Below are positions 38,030 to 46,266 of a stretch of DNA of 64,000 nt, piece after piece (positions within the stretch are counted from its first letter, which is position 1; each line of letters opens with the position of its first letter). The position numbers and the translations under genes were made by a program. The stretch is from Verrucomicrobiota bacterium (GTDB taxonomy: Bacteria > Verrucomicrobiota > Verrucomicrobiia > Opitutales > Opitutaceae). The notes under the pieces were generated by a model. It was not told the origin of the DNA, did not search any database, and worked only from the letters and a program-made list of their open reading frames with translations. The stretch covers positions 1 through 64,000 of the forward strand of contig JADKHC010000001.1 of assembly GCA_016721945.1 (NCBI GenBank), given 5' to 3'.

Positions 38030-39013
38030 ATGCCCGACCCCATTCTCCAGCTCACCGACGTCAAAACCCACTTCCCCATCCACGAGGGATTTCTGGTCAA
38101 GCGCCAGACCGGGACGGTGAAGGCTGTGGACGGCGTCAACCTCACGCTCGCTCGAGGCGAAGTCCTCGGCCTCGTCGGCGAATCCGGCTGCGGCAAATCC
38201 ACTCTCGCCCGCACCATTCTCCAACTCGTGCCCACGACCGGCGGCACCATTGTGCTCGAAGGTAAAAACCTAACCGCTGGTTCGTCCGCCGAGATCCTTG
38301 ACGCGCGACGCAACCTGCAGATGGTTTTTCAGGACCCTTACGCTTCGCTCAACCCACGCATGACCGTTTATGCCATGCTGGCCGAACCATTGCTTGTCCA
38401 CAAAGTCTGCCCGAGCGCCGAAGTCCCCGCCCGCGTGGCCGAACTGATGACCCTCGTCGGCCTGGCGCCACGCTTCATGCAGAAATATCCGCATGAGTTT
38501 TCCGGCGGCCAGCGCCAACGCATCGCCATCGCCCGCGCGCTCGCGCTGCAGCCACGCGTCATCATCGCCGACGAACCAGTTTCCGCCCTCGACGTCTCGA
38601 TCCAGGCGCAGATTCTTAATCTTCTCGCCAGTCTCGTAAAAAAGATGGGCCTTAGCCTCATCTTCATCGCGCACGATTTGTCGGTGGTGAAACATATCTC
38701 CGACCGCATCGCCGTGATGTACCTCGGTAAAATCGTCGAACTCGGTTCCGCTGTCGAAGTGATCGAGCGCCCACGCCATCCGTACACCCGCGCACTCATC
38801 AGTGCGATTCCGACGCCCAACCCCGACGTCGAGCGCGCCCGCCAACGCATTGTCCTCGCGGGAGATCCGCCTTCGCCGGTGAATCCCCCAAGTGGCTGCA
38901 CGTTTCACCCACGCTGCGCCTACGCCCAGGAGAAATGCAAAACCTCCGTGCCCCCACTTGTCAAAATCGACGACGGCCGCGAAGTCGCCTGCGTACGCAT
39001 CGGCGAGATCTGA
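38030..39013 (+). CDS. dppF: Oligopeptide/dipeptide ABC transporter ATP-binding protein (DppF/OppF type)
   Basis: Walker A is GLVGESGCGKSTLARTI, the Q-loop is MVFQDPYASLNPRMTV, the signature is HEFSGGQRQRIAIARAL, Walker B is VIIADEPVSALD, and the C-terminal motif is SGCTFHPRCAYAQEKC. 327 residues. It works with DppD as a heterodimeric motor for peptide import. A 131-bp gap with a dispersed repeat separates the two genes, so they may not be tightly coupled. Confidence 0.92.
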   Translation: MPDPILQLTDVKTHFPIHEGFLVKRQTGTVKAVDGVNLTLARGEVLGLVGESGCGKSTLARTILQLVPTTGGTIVLEGKNLTAGSSAEILDARRNLQMVFQDPYASLNPRMTVYAMLAEPLLVHKVCPSAEVPARVAELMTLVGLAPRFMQKYPHEFSGGQRQRIAIARALALQPRVIIADEPVSALDVSIQAQILNLLASLVKKMGLSLIFIAHDLSVVKHISDRIAVMYLGKIVELGSAVEVIERPRHPYTRALISAIPTPNPDVERARQRIVLAGDPPSPVNPPSGCTFHPRCAYAQEKCKTSVPPLVKIDDGREVACVRIGEI

Positions 39014-39026
39014 CAAACCGAACCAT

Positions 39027-39115
39027 TTAACGCAAAGTCCGCAAAAATAACTTCAGACGCAAAGATCACAAAGCCCTCCTTGGTCCTTCGCATTCCTTGG
39101 CGATCTTTGCGTTAA
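39027..39115. repeat. Inverted repeat TTAACGCAAAG/CTTTGCGTTAA
   Basis: Perfect 11-bp arms at 39027-39037 and 39105-39115, with GCAAAGATC repeated inside. It occupies the gap between converging dppF and trmL and could act as a bidirectional terminator or be a dispersed element. Confidence 0.6.
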
Positions 39116-39124
39116 TTTCGAAAA

Positions 39125-39592
39125 CTACTTCCCCGGCAAACCCACCTGCCGCAGTGCTTCGTAGCAAGCGATACCCGCCGCCGTGCTCAAATTGAGCGAA
39201 CGCAGATCAGGATTGGCGTGAGGAATCGTAACTCGTTGCGCCGCGCCGATCTCGTCATGCAACCACTCGGGCGCGCCCGCACCTTCGTTGCCAAAAACCA
39301 GTCCGTCGCCGTCTTCATAACGCACGTCCCAGTAGCTTTGCGTCGTCTTGGTTGTAAAAAGCCACAGCCGTTTCGGTGCAACCGGACTCGCTAGAAAGGC
39401 TTTCCAATCAGCGTGATGATGCACATCGAGCGAAAACCAATAATCCATGCCCGCCCGCTTCAAGTTGCGATCCGTAACCTCAAAGCCCAGCGGATGGATC
39501 AAATGTAAACGCGAACGAGTCAGCGCGCACATCCGGCCAATATTCCCGGTGTTTTGTGGGATCTCCGGTTGAAAAAGTGTAATGTGCAGCAT
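39125..39592 (-). CDS. trmL: tRNA (cytidine/uridine-34-2'-O)-methyltransferase
   Basis: SPOUT-fold methyltransferase of 155 residues. Motif 1 is FQPEIPQNTGNIGRMCA, then LVFGNEGAGAPEWL and the knot motif PDLRSLNLSTAAGIACYEAL. It methylates the wobble base of tRNA-Leu isoacceptors. Monocistronic, converging with dppF. Confidence 0.93.
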   Translation of the reverse strand: MLHITLFQPEIPQNTGNIGRMCALTRSRLHLIHPLGFEVTDRNLKRAGMDYWFSLDVHHHADWKAFLASPVAPKRLWLFTTKTTQSYWDVRYEDGDGLVFGNEGAGAPEWLHDEIGAAQRVTIPHANPDLRSLNLSTAAGIACYEALRQVGLPGK

Positions 39593-39698
39593 CCCTTTTA
39601 GTAATTAATCTAAACAAACTGATGCAACGCCACAATTAGTGCCCGCGCTGGCTCGAAGCCTCGGAGAACAGCGCGTACCGAACCAATCCATCCACGCC

Positions 39699-40124
39699 AT
39701 GTCTTCTCCTAAACACACGAGCCGCTCGCTCTTCCTCGTGGACGACGAGCCCATGATTCTAGAATCTTTCGGTCAGCTCCTTCGCACACATCTATCCTGC
39801 GAAGTGCATACCTTTGCCAGTCCATCCGAGGCGCTGCAACAGATCATCGCCCTAAATCCAGCCGTGATCATCAGCGACTATTCCATGCCCGGGATGAACG
39901 GTTTCAAATTTCTCGCCGAGGCCCAGCGTTTCGCCGCCGATGCAAATTTCATTATTATCACCGGCGGTCCGCTGGATTTTGACGTGGAAGAACTCCAACT
40001 CCTGCCCGCGCTCAAAGGCATATTAAGAAAACCACTCCATTGGAGGAATCTCGCCGAGTTCGTCGTGCAAAGCTGGCCCGACGGAGCGCGTCCCGCATTT
40101 CACGAACACGCACTCGCGAGCTAG
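39699..40124 (+). CDS. Stand-alone response regulator receiver domain
   Basis: The ATG at 39699 gives a normal receiver start (RSLFLVDDEPMILESF). The phospho-acceptor Asp is in AVIISDYSMPGMNGFKF; the switch Thr is in FIIITGGPLD and the conserved Lys in KGILRKPLHW. There is no output domain, so it would act by binding a partner, like CheY. No histidine kinase is nearby. Confidence 0.8.
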   Translation: MSSPKHTSRSLFLVDDEPMILESFGQLLRTHLSCEVHTFASPSEALQQIIALNPAVIISDYSMPGMNGFKFLAEAQRFAADANFIIITGGPLDFDVEELQLLPALKGILRKPLHWRNLAEFVVQSWPDGARPAFHEHALAS

Positions 40125-40154
40125 GGCGACTGCGATGGTTCGGCCGAGCGAAAT

Positions 40155-40273
40155 TTAACCGCCGAGTTCGCGGAGAACGCTGAGCAAGCCAGGGATGAGC
40201 AGTTAAACAACGCCAGCTTTCCAAGATCAGCCGAAAATTCTGTCTCTGTGTCCTGCGTGAACTCGGCGGTTAA
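40155..40273. repeat. Perfect 15-bp inverted repeat TTAACCGCCGAGTTC
   Basis: Arms at 40155-40169 and 40259-40273 are perfectly complementary with an 89-nt spacer, between the converging response regulator and thrH genes. Confidence 0.65.
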
Positions 40274-40288
40274 CAATACCAATTCGCC

Positions 40289-40894
40289 TCAACCCAGCTG
40301 CGCCTTAATCGCGTCGAGTAAATCACCATACGTGTCGAGCGCGCGGAATTTCGGGAATTGCTGTGTGATATTCAGCGGCGCGTGAAACAAAAAGCCTACG
40401 TCCGCTTCGCCTAGCATCGCGGTGTCGTTGAACGAATCGCCAGCAGCAATCACGCGATAATTCATCAGCTTGAAAGCCGCGACAGCTTTTTGCTTCTGAT
40501 CCTGAATGCGGATTTTATAATCGGTGATGCGATCGTTTTCCACAACCAGTCGATGGCACAAAAGTGTCGGCATGCCGAGCTGGCGGATCAGCGGCGATGC
40601 GAACTGCTCGAACGTATCGGAGAGAATCAAAACCTGCGTGAGCGAGCGGAGCTCATCGAGAAAATCTTTCGCCCCCGGCAGCAAAGGCAATGCAGCGATC
40701 ACGGCCTGAATATCGGAAAGTTTGAGTCCGTGCTGGTCGAGGATCTTGAGCCGACCGCGCATGAGCTTGTCGTAATTCGGCTCGTCACGGGTTGTGAGGC
40801 GAAGCTCGGGGATGCCGGTCTTTTCAGCCACGGCAATCCAGATTTCCGGCGTCAGCACGCCTTCCATGTCGAGGGTTACGATTGTCTGTTTCAC
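40289..40894 (-). CDS. thrH: ThrH-type phosphoserine phosphatase / homoserine phosphotransferase (HAD family)
   Basis: HAD fold, 201 residues. Motif I is TLDMEGVLTPEIW (the second Asp of DxD is replaced by Glu, as in ThrH), motif II is LILSDTFEQFASP, and motif III is AAGDSFNDTAML. ThrH hydrolyses phosphoserine and can transfer phosphate to homoserine. The assignment to ThrH rather than SerB rests on DMEG and the length. Confidence 0.85.
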   Translation of the reverse strand: MKQTIVTLDMEGVLTPEIWIAVAEKTGIPELRLTTRDEPNYDKLMRGRLKILDQHGLKLSDIQAVIAALPLLPGAKDFLDELRSLTQVLILSDTFEQFASPLIRQLGMPTLLCHRLVVENDRITDYKIRIQDQKQKAVAAFKLMNYRVIAAGDSFNDTAMLGEADVGFLFHAPLNITQQFPKFRALDTYGDLLDAIKAQLG

Positions 40895-40952
40895 GCGGCG
40901 TGAGTGTTCAAAGTTTTTTTCCTCTGTCGAGCGAATGGCGCAGCGTCCCCGT

Positions 40953-41050
40953 TTCTTTATTCTTTCTCTTTATCGTTATTCTTTATCCCTCCCCGTCCGT
41001 TCGACCACAGCCGCTGCGGAGAAAGATAAAGAGAAGGAGAAAGATGAAAG
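40953..41050. repeat. Inverted CTTTCTCTTTATC / GATAAAGAGAAAG element
   Basis: Pyrimidine-rich arm at 40953-40972 and complementary purine-rich arm at 41021-41045 in the thrH-smpB gap; a closely similar element lies at 50905-50970. Confidence 0.5.
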
Positions 41051-41064
41051 AAGGCCGGTCGACC

Positions 41065-41541
41065 TCACCGCCGACGATCTTTCATCGCCTTGTCGATCTC
41101 GCGATCGACGACCTTGCGCTTCAAGTCATCGCGTTTGTCGTAAAGTTTTTTGCCGCTACAGACCGCGACTTCGACCTTCACCAGCGCTTCCTTGAAATAC
41201 ATGCGCAACGGCACCAGCGCACGGCCGCCGATCTTGAGTGCCTGGCCGATCTTGCGGATCTGGTGACGGTGCAGCAGCAGTTTCCGCGTGCGGCGGGTGA
41301 CATGGTTATAGATATTACCGAACGCGTATTCTTCGATGTAGGCGTTGTGCAGCCAGAGCTCGCCTTTTTCAAAACGACCGAACGCGTCGTTGATATGCGC
41401 TTTGCCCGCGCGGATGGATTTGACCTCCGTGCCTTTGAGCGCGAGGCCCGCCTCGAACTTTTCCTCAACGAAGTAGTCGCGCAGCGCCTTGCTGTTGCGA
41501 ATCTCCGTGTAACGGTTCGGGTCTTTTTTTTGTGCGGACAT
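41065..41541 (-). CDS. smpB: SsrA (tmRNA)-binding protein
   Basis: 158 residues: the oligonucleotide-binding barrel begins YTEIRNSKALRDYFVEEKFE and GLALKGTEVKSIRAG, with LWLHNAYIEEY and the basic C-terminal tail KRKVVDREIDKAMKDRRR. It brings tmRNA to stalled ribosomes. Stands 68 bp downstream of rpoZ's stop on the same strand. Confidence 0.95.
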   Translation of the reverse strand: MSAQKKDPNRYTEIRNSKALRDYFVEEKFEAGLALKGTEVKSIRAGKAHINDAFGRFEKGELWLHNAYIEEYAFGNIYNHVTRRTRKLLLHRHQIRKIGQALKIGGRALVPLRMYFKEALVKVEVAVCSGKKLYDKRDDLKRKVVDREIDKAMKDRRR

Positions 41542-41609
41542 GGTTGAGAGTCAGGCGGAGCGCGCCCGACCAGCATTAAGCTGAAATCACCGACGACCGC
41601 CCAGCGGCA

Positions 41610-41816
41610 TCAGTTGACGCCGTCGCTGATCTCGAAGCTGATCTTACCTTCGATAACTTCGCGCAGAGCGATGTCTTCAGGAGAAAGTTTTTCGAGCGAC
41701 TCGACCAACGCACGGCTGCCGCGACGGAGCTGCTTAACGCGGCGTGAAATCACGTTGATCAGGAGATTGGAATCCGGAATCACTTTCTGAGCTTCTTTGA
41801 GATAGTCGTCGCGCAT
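41610..41816 (-). CDS. rpoZ: RNA polymerase omega subunit-like protein
   Basis: 68 residues from the ATG at 41816: SNLLINVISRRVKQLRRGSR and SPEDIALREVIEGKISFEI fit the omega subunit pattern (LI-x-VisxRVrqLxxG-x-r). The longer open frame upstream lacks similarity. It promotes RNA polymerase assembly. Positioned divergently from cutA and upstream of smpB. Confidence 0.75.
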   Translation of the reverse strand: MRDDYLKEAQKVIPDSNLLINVISRRVKQLRRGSRALVESLEKLSPEDIALREVIEGKISFEISDGVN

Positions 41817-41928
41817 GGCAGGGCGTTTGGATTTGGTGAAACCGCCAAGGGCAAGGACTAAGCCGCGACCCGTCAAGGGCAATATTTCCCGGCTTGCGCG
41901 CACCGAGCTGCTCGTCGACCTTGGGTCC

Positions 41929-42252
41929 ATGCTACTCGTTGGCTGGACAACCGTTGGGAATCGCGATGACGCCGACCAGCTCGCCCGTGGCCTCGTCGAG
42001 TCCCGCCTGGCCGCTTGCGTGCAAATCGAAGGCCCTGTCACCTCGCAATATATCTGGCAGGGCAAGGTCGAAACCTCCGAAGAATTTCGCCTAACCGTGA
42101 AGTTCATCCCCGCTCGCGCCGCCGCCGTGGAAACATGGTTACAGGAACATCATCCCTATGCGACGCCCGAGTGGATTACGGTCCGGGCCGAACATGTTGC
42201 AGAAAAATACTTGTCATGGGCCCGGGCGAACTGTACGTCTGCGCCTCTTTAA
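41929..42252 (+). CDS. cutA: CutA-like divalent cation tolerance protein
   Basis: 107 residues from ATG 41929: VGWTTVGNRDDADQLARGLV, RLAACVQIEGPVTSQYIWQG and VKFIPARAAAVETWLQEHHP are the CutA signatures (trimeric ferredoxin-like fold). The longer open frame up to 41815 would overlap rpoZ and is not supported. Role in the cell is not settled for the family. Confidence 0.9.
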   Translation: MLLVGWTTVGNRDDADQLARGLVESRLAACVQIEGPVTSQYIWQGKVETSEEFRLTVKFIPARAAAVETWLQEHHPYATPEWITVRAEHVAEKYLSWARANCTSAPL

Positions 42253-42280
42253 CTCGTCACTACCACTTTTCTAAAACGTC

Positions 42281-42436
42281 ATGTCACAGCACAAAAGCCT
42301 CCAAGGTGTCAGCGGTCTCGTCATTAAGCGCAATGTTCTGAAGCGTTTCGAACGCGTCGATCTGCTCAAAAAACGCGGCCAGTGGAAAACTGGCGATCGC
42401 GTGCAAGGTCTGCGCAAGACCAAGCCCGACGTCTGA
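42281..42436 (+). CDS. Small basic protein of the verrucomicrobial/chlamydial type
   Basis: 51 residues beginning MSQHKSLQGVSGLVIKRNVL and continuing KRFERVDLLKKRGQWKTGD, ending KTKPDV. This highly basic, very short protein is characteristic of the Verrucomicrobiota/Chlamydiota branch and is thought to act near the ribosome or rRNA; that role is from family naming, not from this sequence. Followed at once by a strong terminator, so likely a highly expressed single gene. Supports the taxonomic reading of the window. Confidence 0.85.
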   Translation: MSQHKSLQGVSGLVIKRNVLKRFERVDLLKKRGQWKTGDRVQGLRKTKPDV

Positions 42437-42459
42437 GCGATTTTGCATTTTCTCCACCC

Positions 42460-42486
42460 AAGCAGGCAGCAAATGCCTGCTTTTTT
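42460..42486 (+). terminator. Rho-independent terminator of the small basic protein gene
   Basis: AAGCAGGCA and TGCCTGCTT, a perfect 9-bp stem with a 5-nt loop, followed by a run of T. 24 bp after the stop. Confidence 0.9.
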
Positions 42487-42509
42487 GTGTCTCAATTCCA
42501 GGCCTCGCC

Positions 42510-43184
42510 ATGATTGATCTCGTCGGCAAACTCATCGATTTCATCCTGCACATCGACCGGCATCTGGCCGGGATCATCTCCCAGTACGGAGCGTGGACCT
42601 ATGGCGTGCTGTTCCTGATCATTTTCGCCGAAACGGGTTTTGTGGTCACACCCTTCCTGCCCGGCGACTCGCTGCTCTTTGCCGCTGGTGCGTTTTGCGC
42701 CAAGCCCGAAACCGGCTTGAATGTTCACGCCATGGCAGCGCTTCTGACTGTGGCCGCGATCCTCGGCGACACCGTCAACTACTGGATCGGTGCCAAGATC
42801 GGACCAGCGGTTTTCAAGCGGGAAGACTCGCCCTGGCTGCGCAAGAAGCACCTCGAACGCGCGCATGCCTTCTTCGAAAAATACGGTGGCCGCGCCATCA
42901 TCCTCGCCCGCTTCGTGCCCATCGTGCGCACGTTTGTGCCATTCGTGGCCGGCATCGGCCAGATGACCTACAGGCACTTCATCGCCTACAACATGATTGG
43001 CGGTTTTGTCTGGATATACTTTTTCACCTACGCGGGGTATTTCTTCGGAGCGCAACCGTTCGTGCAGAAGAATTTCAAACTGGTGATCATCGCGATCATC
43101 ATTCTCTCGGTACTGCCGATCGTGTTTGAGCTCATCCGCGCTCAGCGGGAAGCCAAGGCCGCGGCGCGCGCCAAGTCGGCGTGA
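42510..43184 (+). CDS. DedA family integral membrane protein
   Basis: 224 residues with about five hydrophobic segments. FIIFAETGFVVTPFLPGDSLLFAAG and FEKYGGRAIILARFVPIVRTFVPFVAGIG are the DedA/VTT signatures. Members are implicated in flipping undecaprenyl phosphate or phospholipids. Monocistronic after the terminator at 42460. Confidence 0.9.
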   Translation: MIDLVGKLIDFILHIDRHLAGIISQYGAWTYGVLFLIIFAETGFVVTPFLPGDSLLFAAGAFCAKPETGLNVHAMAALLTVAAILGDTVNYWIGAKIGPAVFKREDSPWLRKKHLERAHAFFEKYGGRAIILARFVPIVRTFVPFVAGIGQMTYRHFIAYNMIGGFVWIYFFTYAGYFFGAQPFVQKNFKLVIIAIIILSVLPIVFELIRAQREAKAAARAKSA

Positions 43185-43442
43185 GTTTTCTTCCAGTCGG
43201 GTCAGCGGCCTTAGCTGGCGTCGCCATCTATCATTCCAGATAACCGCTGACGGTAATTGGTTCAGCGATGTTGTTCGGCAATCAGTCGATTCCCTGAATC
43301 ATCCACCCACCCCTTATCGAACAGCTACGTTGTCACAACCGAGCAGACACGCCCTGACGACACCGACGGGCCTTGCGATCTTGGCCTCCCGTTTGCCTTT
43401 GCTCTTTTCCTGAGTTCCTGAGTTCCCCATAGGTTGATTCAC

Positions 43443-44252
43443 ATGTCCGCGTTTTCGAAATACCGTCATGCCTTCCTCGTCGGCCTCCAGAGCAATCTGG
43501 TTTACCGGTGGAACTTTGCGATTCGCGCAGCCTTCTCGCTCTTTCACCTCGTGGTGATTTTTGTGCTCTGGGGTGCGGCTTTTCAGGGCAAGACGCAGAT
43601 CGGGAGCTTCGATCTCGGGCAGACGATGACATACTTCATCATGATCCTCATGCTGCAGTTTTTCATCGGAGCCTTCAGCGAGGATTATCAGATCAGCGAA
43701 GAAATCCGCAACGGCCTGATCAACCAGTTCCTGCTCAAGCCGATCAACTATTTTCTCTATCGCATCAGTATCTTTTGCGCCGCCCGCCTCGTCTCCGGCC
43801 TGCTCGCGCTCATTCCACTGGCGCTCATCCTGCCGCTGCTCAGCCACCACCTCACGCTACCGTGGGATCCTTGGCGGTTGGCGTTGGGTTTGCCCGCGAT
43901 GGCGATGTCGGCACTAATCCAGTTTACGATCGCCTACTGCTTCGGCCTGCTGACGTTTTGGTTTCTGGAGATCCAGTCATTCATCATCCTCTCGTTCGCG
44001 ATCGAGACGCTGCTCGGCGGTCAGGTTTTCCCGCTTGATTTGATGCCCAGCTGGCTCTTCGAAATCTCAAAGTACCTGCCCTATTATTACCAGATGTATT
44101 TTCCTGTATCCATTTTCACAGGACGCCTCAACGACCCTATGCAAGCTCTCGCCGGCCTCGGCATCCAGGCCTTCTGGGTCGTAGTCCTGCTCGGCTGCGC
44201 GAACCTGCTCTGGAAACGCGGCCTGCGCCGTCACACCGCCGTCGGCGGCTGA
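43443..44252 (+). CDS. ABC-2 type transporter permease (first of a pair)
   Basis: The ATG at 43443 is preferred to the TTG at 43434. About 269 residues with six hydrophobic segments; FALRYRHAFLVGLQ-like cytoplasmic start followed by FHLVVIFVLWGAAF and LLKPINYFLYRISIFCAARL, typical of the ABC2_membrane_6 (DUF990-like) family that pairs with an ATPase encoded nearby. Here no ATPase gene is next to it. The partner permease begins at 44436. Confidence 0.8.
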   Translation: MSAFSKYRHAFLVGLQSNLVYRWNFAIRAAFSLFHLVVIFVLWGAAFQGKTQIGSFDLGQTMTYFIMILMLQFFIGAFSEDYQISEEIRNGLINQFLLKPINYFLYRISIFCAARLVSGLLALIPLALILPLLSHHLTLPWDPWRLALGLPAMAMSALIQFTIAYCFGLLTFWFLEIQSFIILSFAIETLLGGQVFPLDLMPSWLFEISKYLPYYYQMYFPVSIFTGRLNDPMQALAGLGIQAFWVVVLLGCANLLWKRGLRRHTAVGG

Positions 44253-44265
44253 ACCAAACTGGAAT

Positions 44266-44430
44266 AAACCGCTAATTATCGCTCATGACCGCTAATACAG
44301 ATATGGCTATTTCGCACCTGCCCGAAGTGGGACGCACCCGGCAAGCGCGCCAGACTTGCGGACGGCCCAGCGGTCCGTCCCTACCCCCGATCCCTCATTC
44401 GCGTTTATTCGTGTCCATTCGCGGTTAAAC
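44266..44430. repeat. Repeat-rich spacer between the two permease genes
   Basis: Contains an inverted ATTAGCGGT-type copy (44266-44303), a two-hairpin palindrome with GGGACG/CGTCCC arms (44329-44334 and 44376-44381), and a GTTTATTCGTGTCCATTCGC-type copy ending gcggttaaac (44398-44430). Confidence 0.65.
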
Positions 44431-44435
44431 TACTC

Positions 44436-45230
44436 ATGAAACTCCTCGGCTATATCCGCCTCTGGCTCGCCTGCGCCCGCTACTCGGTCATGCGGACGAT
44501 GATGTTTCGCTTCGACACGCTCATGTGGGCGCTCGTCGAGCTGTTTTGGATGAGCGTCAACATCCTCACGATCGAGGTCATCTACAGCCACACCGATTCC
44601 ATCGCCGGTTGGAACGAATACGAAATGCTACTCCTCGTCGGCACCGCGATGATCATGCAACGCCTGTTCATGGGCTTTTTCTGGAGCAACCTCTTCGAAC
44701 TCGGCCGCAACGTCCGCACCGGGCACTTCGACTTCTTCCTCGCCCAGCCCGGCAACCCGCTCTTCATGGTCTCGACGCGCAAGCTCGATATCGACGGCCT
44801 CGCCAACGTCTTCGTCGCCGCCAGCGTTGTCGTTTTCGCCGCGCACAAGCTCGACCTTCACCCCGGCTTCCTCGATATCGCACTCTACGTGGTGCTCCTC
44901 GCTATAGGTCTTGTCATCCACTACAGCACGATGGTGCTCGTCGTCTCGCTGACGTTTTGGATCGTGAAAACCGAAGGCCTCGAAGGCACCTATTTCACGA
45001 TGTACGAATTTTCCCGCCTGCCACGCCAGGCCTTTAAAGGCGTAAACAACTTCGTATTCGTTTACGCACTACCGGTCGTCATCGTGAGCAACGCCCCAGC
45101 CCGCACGCTCCTGCACGGCCCGCAGCCCGACCTGATGCTCTGGCTCTTCGGGGCCGCCGCCGCTTGGTTCTCGCTCGCGGTTTTTGTTTTCAACCGCGGC
45201 CTCCGCCGCTACGCCAGCGCAAGTTCGTAA
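44436..45230 (+). CDS. ABC-2 type transporter permease (second of a pair)
   Basis: 264 residues, six hydrophobic segments, same family as 43443-44252 (ELFWMSVNILTIEVIYSHTD; GRNVRTGHFDFFLAQPGNPLFMVSTR; LYVVLLAIGLVIHYSTMVLVV). The pair would form a heterodimeric membrane channel for an efflux or lipid transporter; substrate unknown. The 183-bp repeat-rich spacer hints that the pair was separated by repeat insertion. Confidence 0.8.
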   Translation: MKLLGYIRLWLACARYSVMRTMMFRFDTLMWALVELFWMSVNILTIEVIYSHTDSIAGWNEYEMLLLVGTAMIMQRLFMGFFWSNLFELGRNVRTGHFDFFLAQPGNPLFMVSTRKLDIDGLANVFVAASVVVFAAHKLDLHPGFLDIALYVVLLAIGLVIHYSTMVLVVSLTFWIVKTEGLEGTYFTMYEFSRLPRQAFKGVNNFVFVYALPVVIVSNAPARTLLHGPQPDLMLWLFGAAAAWFSLAVFVFNRGLRRYASASS

Positions 45231-45405
45231 CCGGGTAATCTGACAATCGCGGAAGCACGGAAAAGCGGATACCGCAGAATTCCCATTCGCGCTTCAGCTC
45301 CTCCGCGTTTTCACGATATCATTTGTTTGATCTTCATAAACCATCGCTAACATCTATCGCACTTTCGGTTCCCACGAAAAAACTTCCTCCCATTTCCGGT
45401 TGTTT

Positions 45406-45431
45406 TCATTAGCGTTTATTAGCGGTTAAAA
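45406..45431. repeat. Dispersed ATTAGCGTTTATTAGCGGTTAAA copy
   Basis: Lies directly before the rnc start (45443), as other copies lie before dppF and the second permease. Confidence 0.6.
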
Positions 45432-45442
45432 AGTCATCCTCT

Positions 45443-46153
45443 GTGTCCGACCTTCCCGATCTTCTCTTCGCCCTGCAGCAGCGCCTCGCCTACACGTTTC
45501 GCGATCCGCAGTTGCTCGTGCGCGCCGTGACGCACCCGTCGTACCTGCACGAACACCCGGAAGAACCCGAGAGCAACCAACGCCTGGAATTCCTCGGTGA
45601 CGCCGTGTTGCAGCTCGTGGTCACCGAAGAGCTCTTCCGCCAATATCCCACCGACCGCGAAGGAGCGTTGAGCAAAAATCGCTCCGCACTTTCGAAAGGC
45701 GTTTTTCTCTGCGAACTCGCCCGCGAGCTCGGTATCGCCGCCTGTCTACGGCTAAGTGTTAGCGAAGAACAAACCGGTGGACGTGACCGCGCCATCGCGT
45801 TGGGCGACGCCTTCGAATCCGTCGTCGGTGCGATCTATCTCGACTCCGATCTCGCGACCACGCGCCGCGTTCTGCTCGCGCTCTATGGTTCGTTTGCCGA
45901 ACACCTCGCCGAAATGCAGCCCTCCGAAAACCCAAAAGGCCGACTGCAAGAACTCGTACAACCCGTACACGGCAACCACGCGATCCGCTACGAAGTCTTC
46001 GCGACGCACGGCGAAGACCACAACCGCGAGTACGAAATCCAGATTTTCTTCAACAACGAACCACTCGGCATCGGCCGAGGAAAATCCAAAAAAACCGCCG
46101 AAGAAGCCGCCGCAAGGATCGCGTTGGAGAAGTTGAAGACAGATACAGCATAA
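45443..46153 (+). CDS. rnc: Ribonuclease III
   Basis: GTG start. 236 residues: the endonuclease domain signature NQRLEFLGDAVLQLVVTEEL (E and D metal ligands), second acidic cluster GDAFESVVGAIYLDSD, then the double-stranded RNA-binding domain (PKGRLQELVQPVHGNHAIRY ... GRGKSKKTAEEAAARIAL). It processes rRNA precursors. Confidence 0.95.
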   Translation: MSDLPDLLFALQQRLAYTFRDPQLLVRAVTHPSYLHEHPEEPESNQRLEFLGDAVLQLVVTEELFRQYPTDREGALSKNRSALSKGVFLCELARELGIAACLRLSVSEEQTGGRDRAIALGDAFESVVGAIYLDSDLATTRRVLLALYGSFAEHLAEMQPSENPKGRLQELVQPVHGNHAIRYEVFATHGEDHNREYEIQIFFNNEPLGIGRGKSKKTAEEAAARIALEKLKTDTA

Positions 46154-46167
46154 AGGGCATTTCCCCT

Positions 46168-46190
46168 GTAGGAGCCTGCTTGCAGGCGAT
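46168..46190. repeat. Half copy of the REP-like palindrome
   Basis: Same sequence as the left arm at 28869-28891 (core GGAGCCTGCTTGCAGGCGAT), without the inverted partner. Confidence 0.7.
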
Positions 46191-46266
46191 TCCGAAAAAC
46201 ACGGTTAACCCCTCCCGCGCTCCCGGATTGCACCGACGTCAGTTCCTTGTTTGGTAGAACGTTCCC

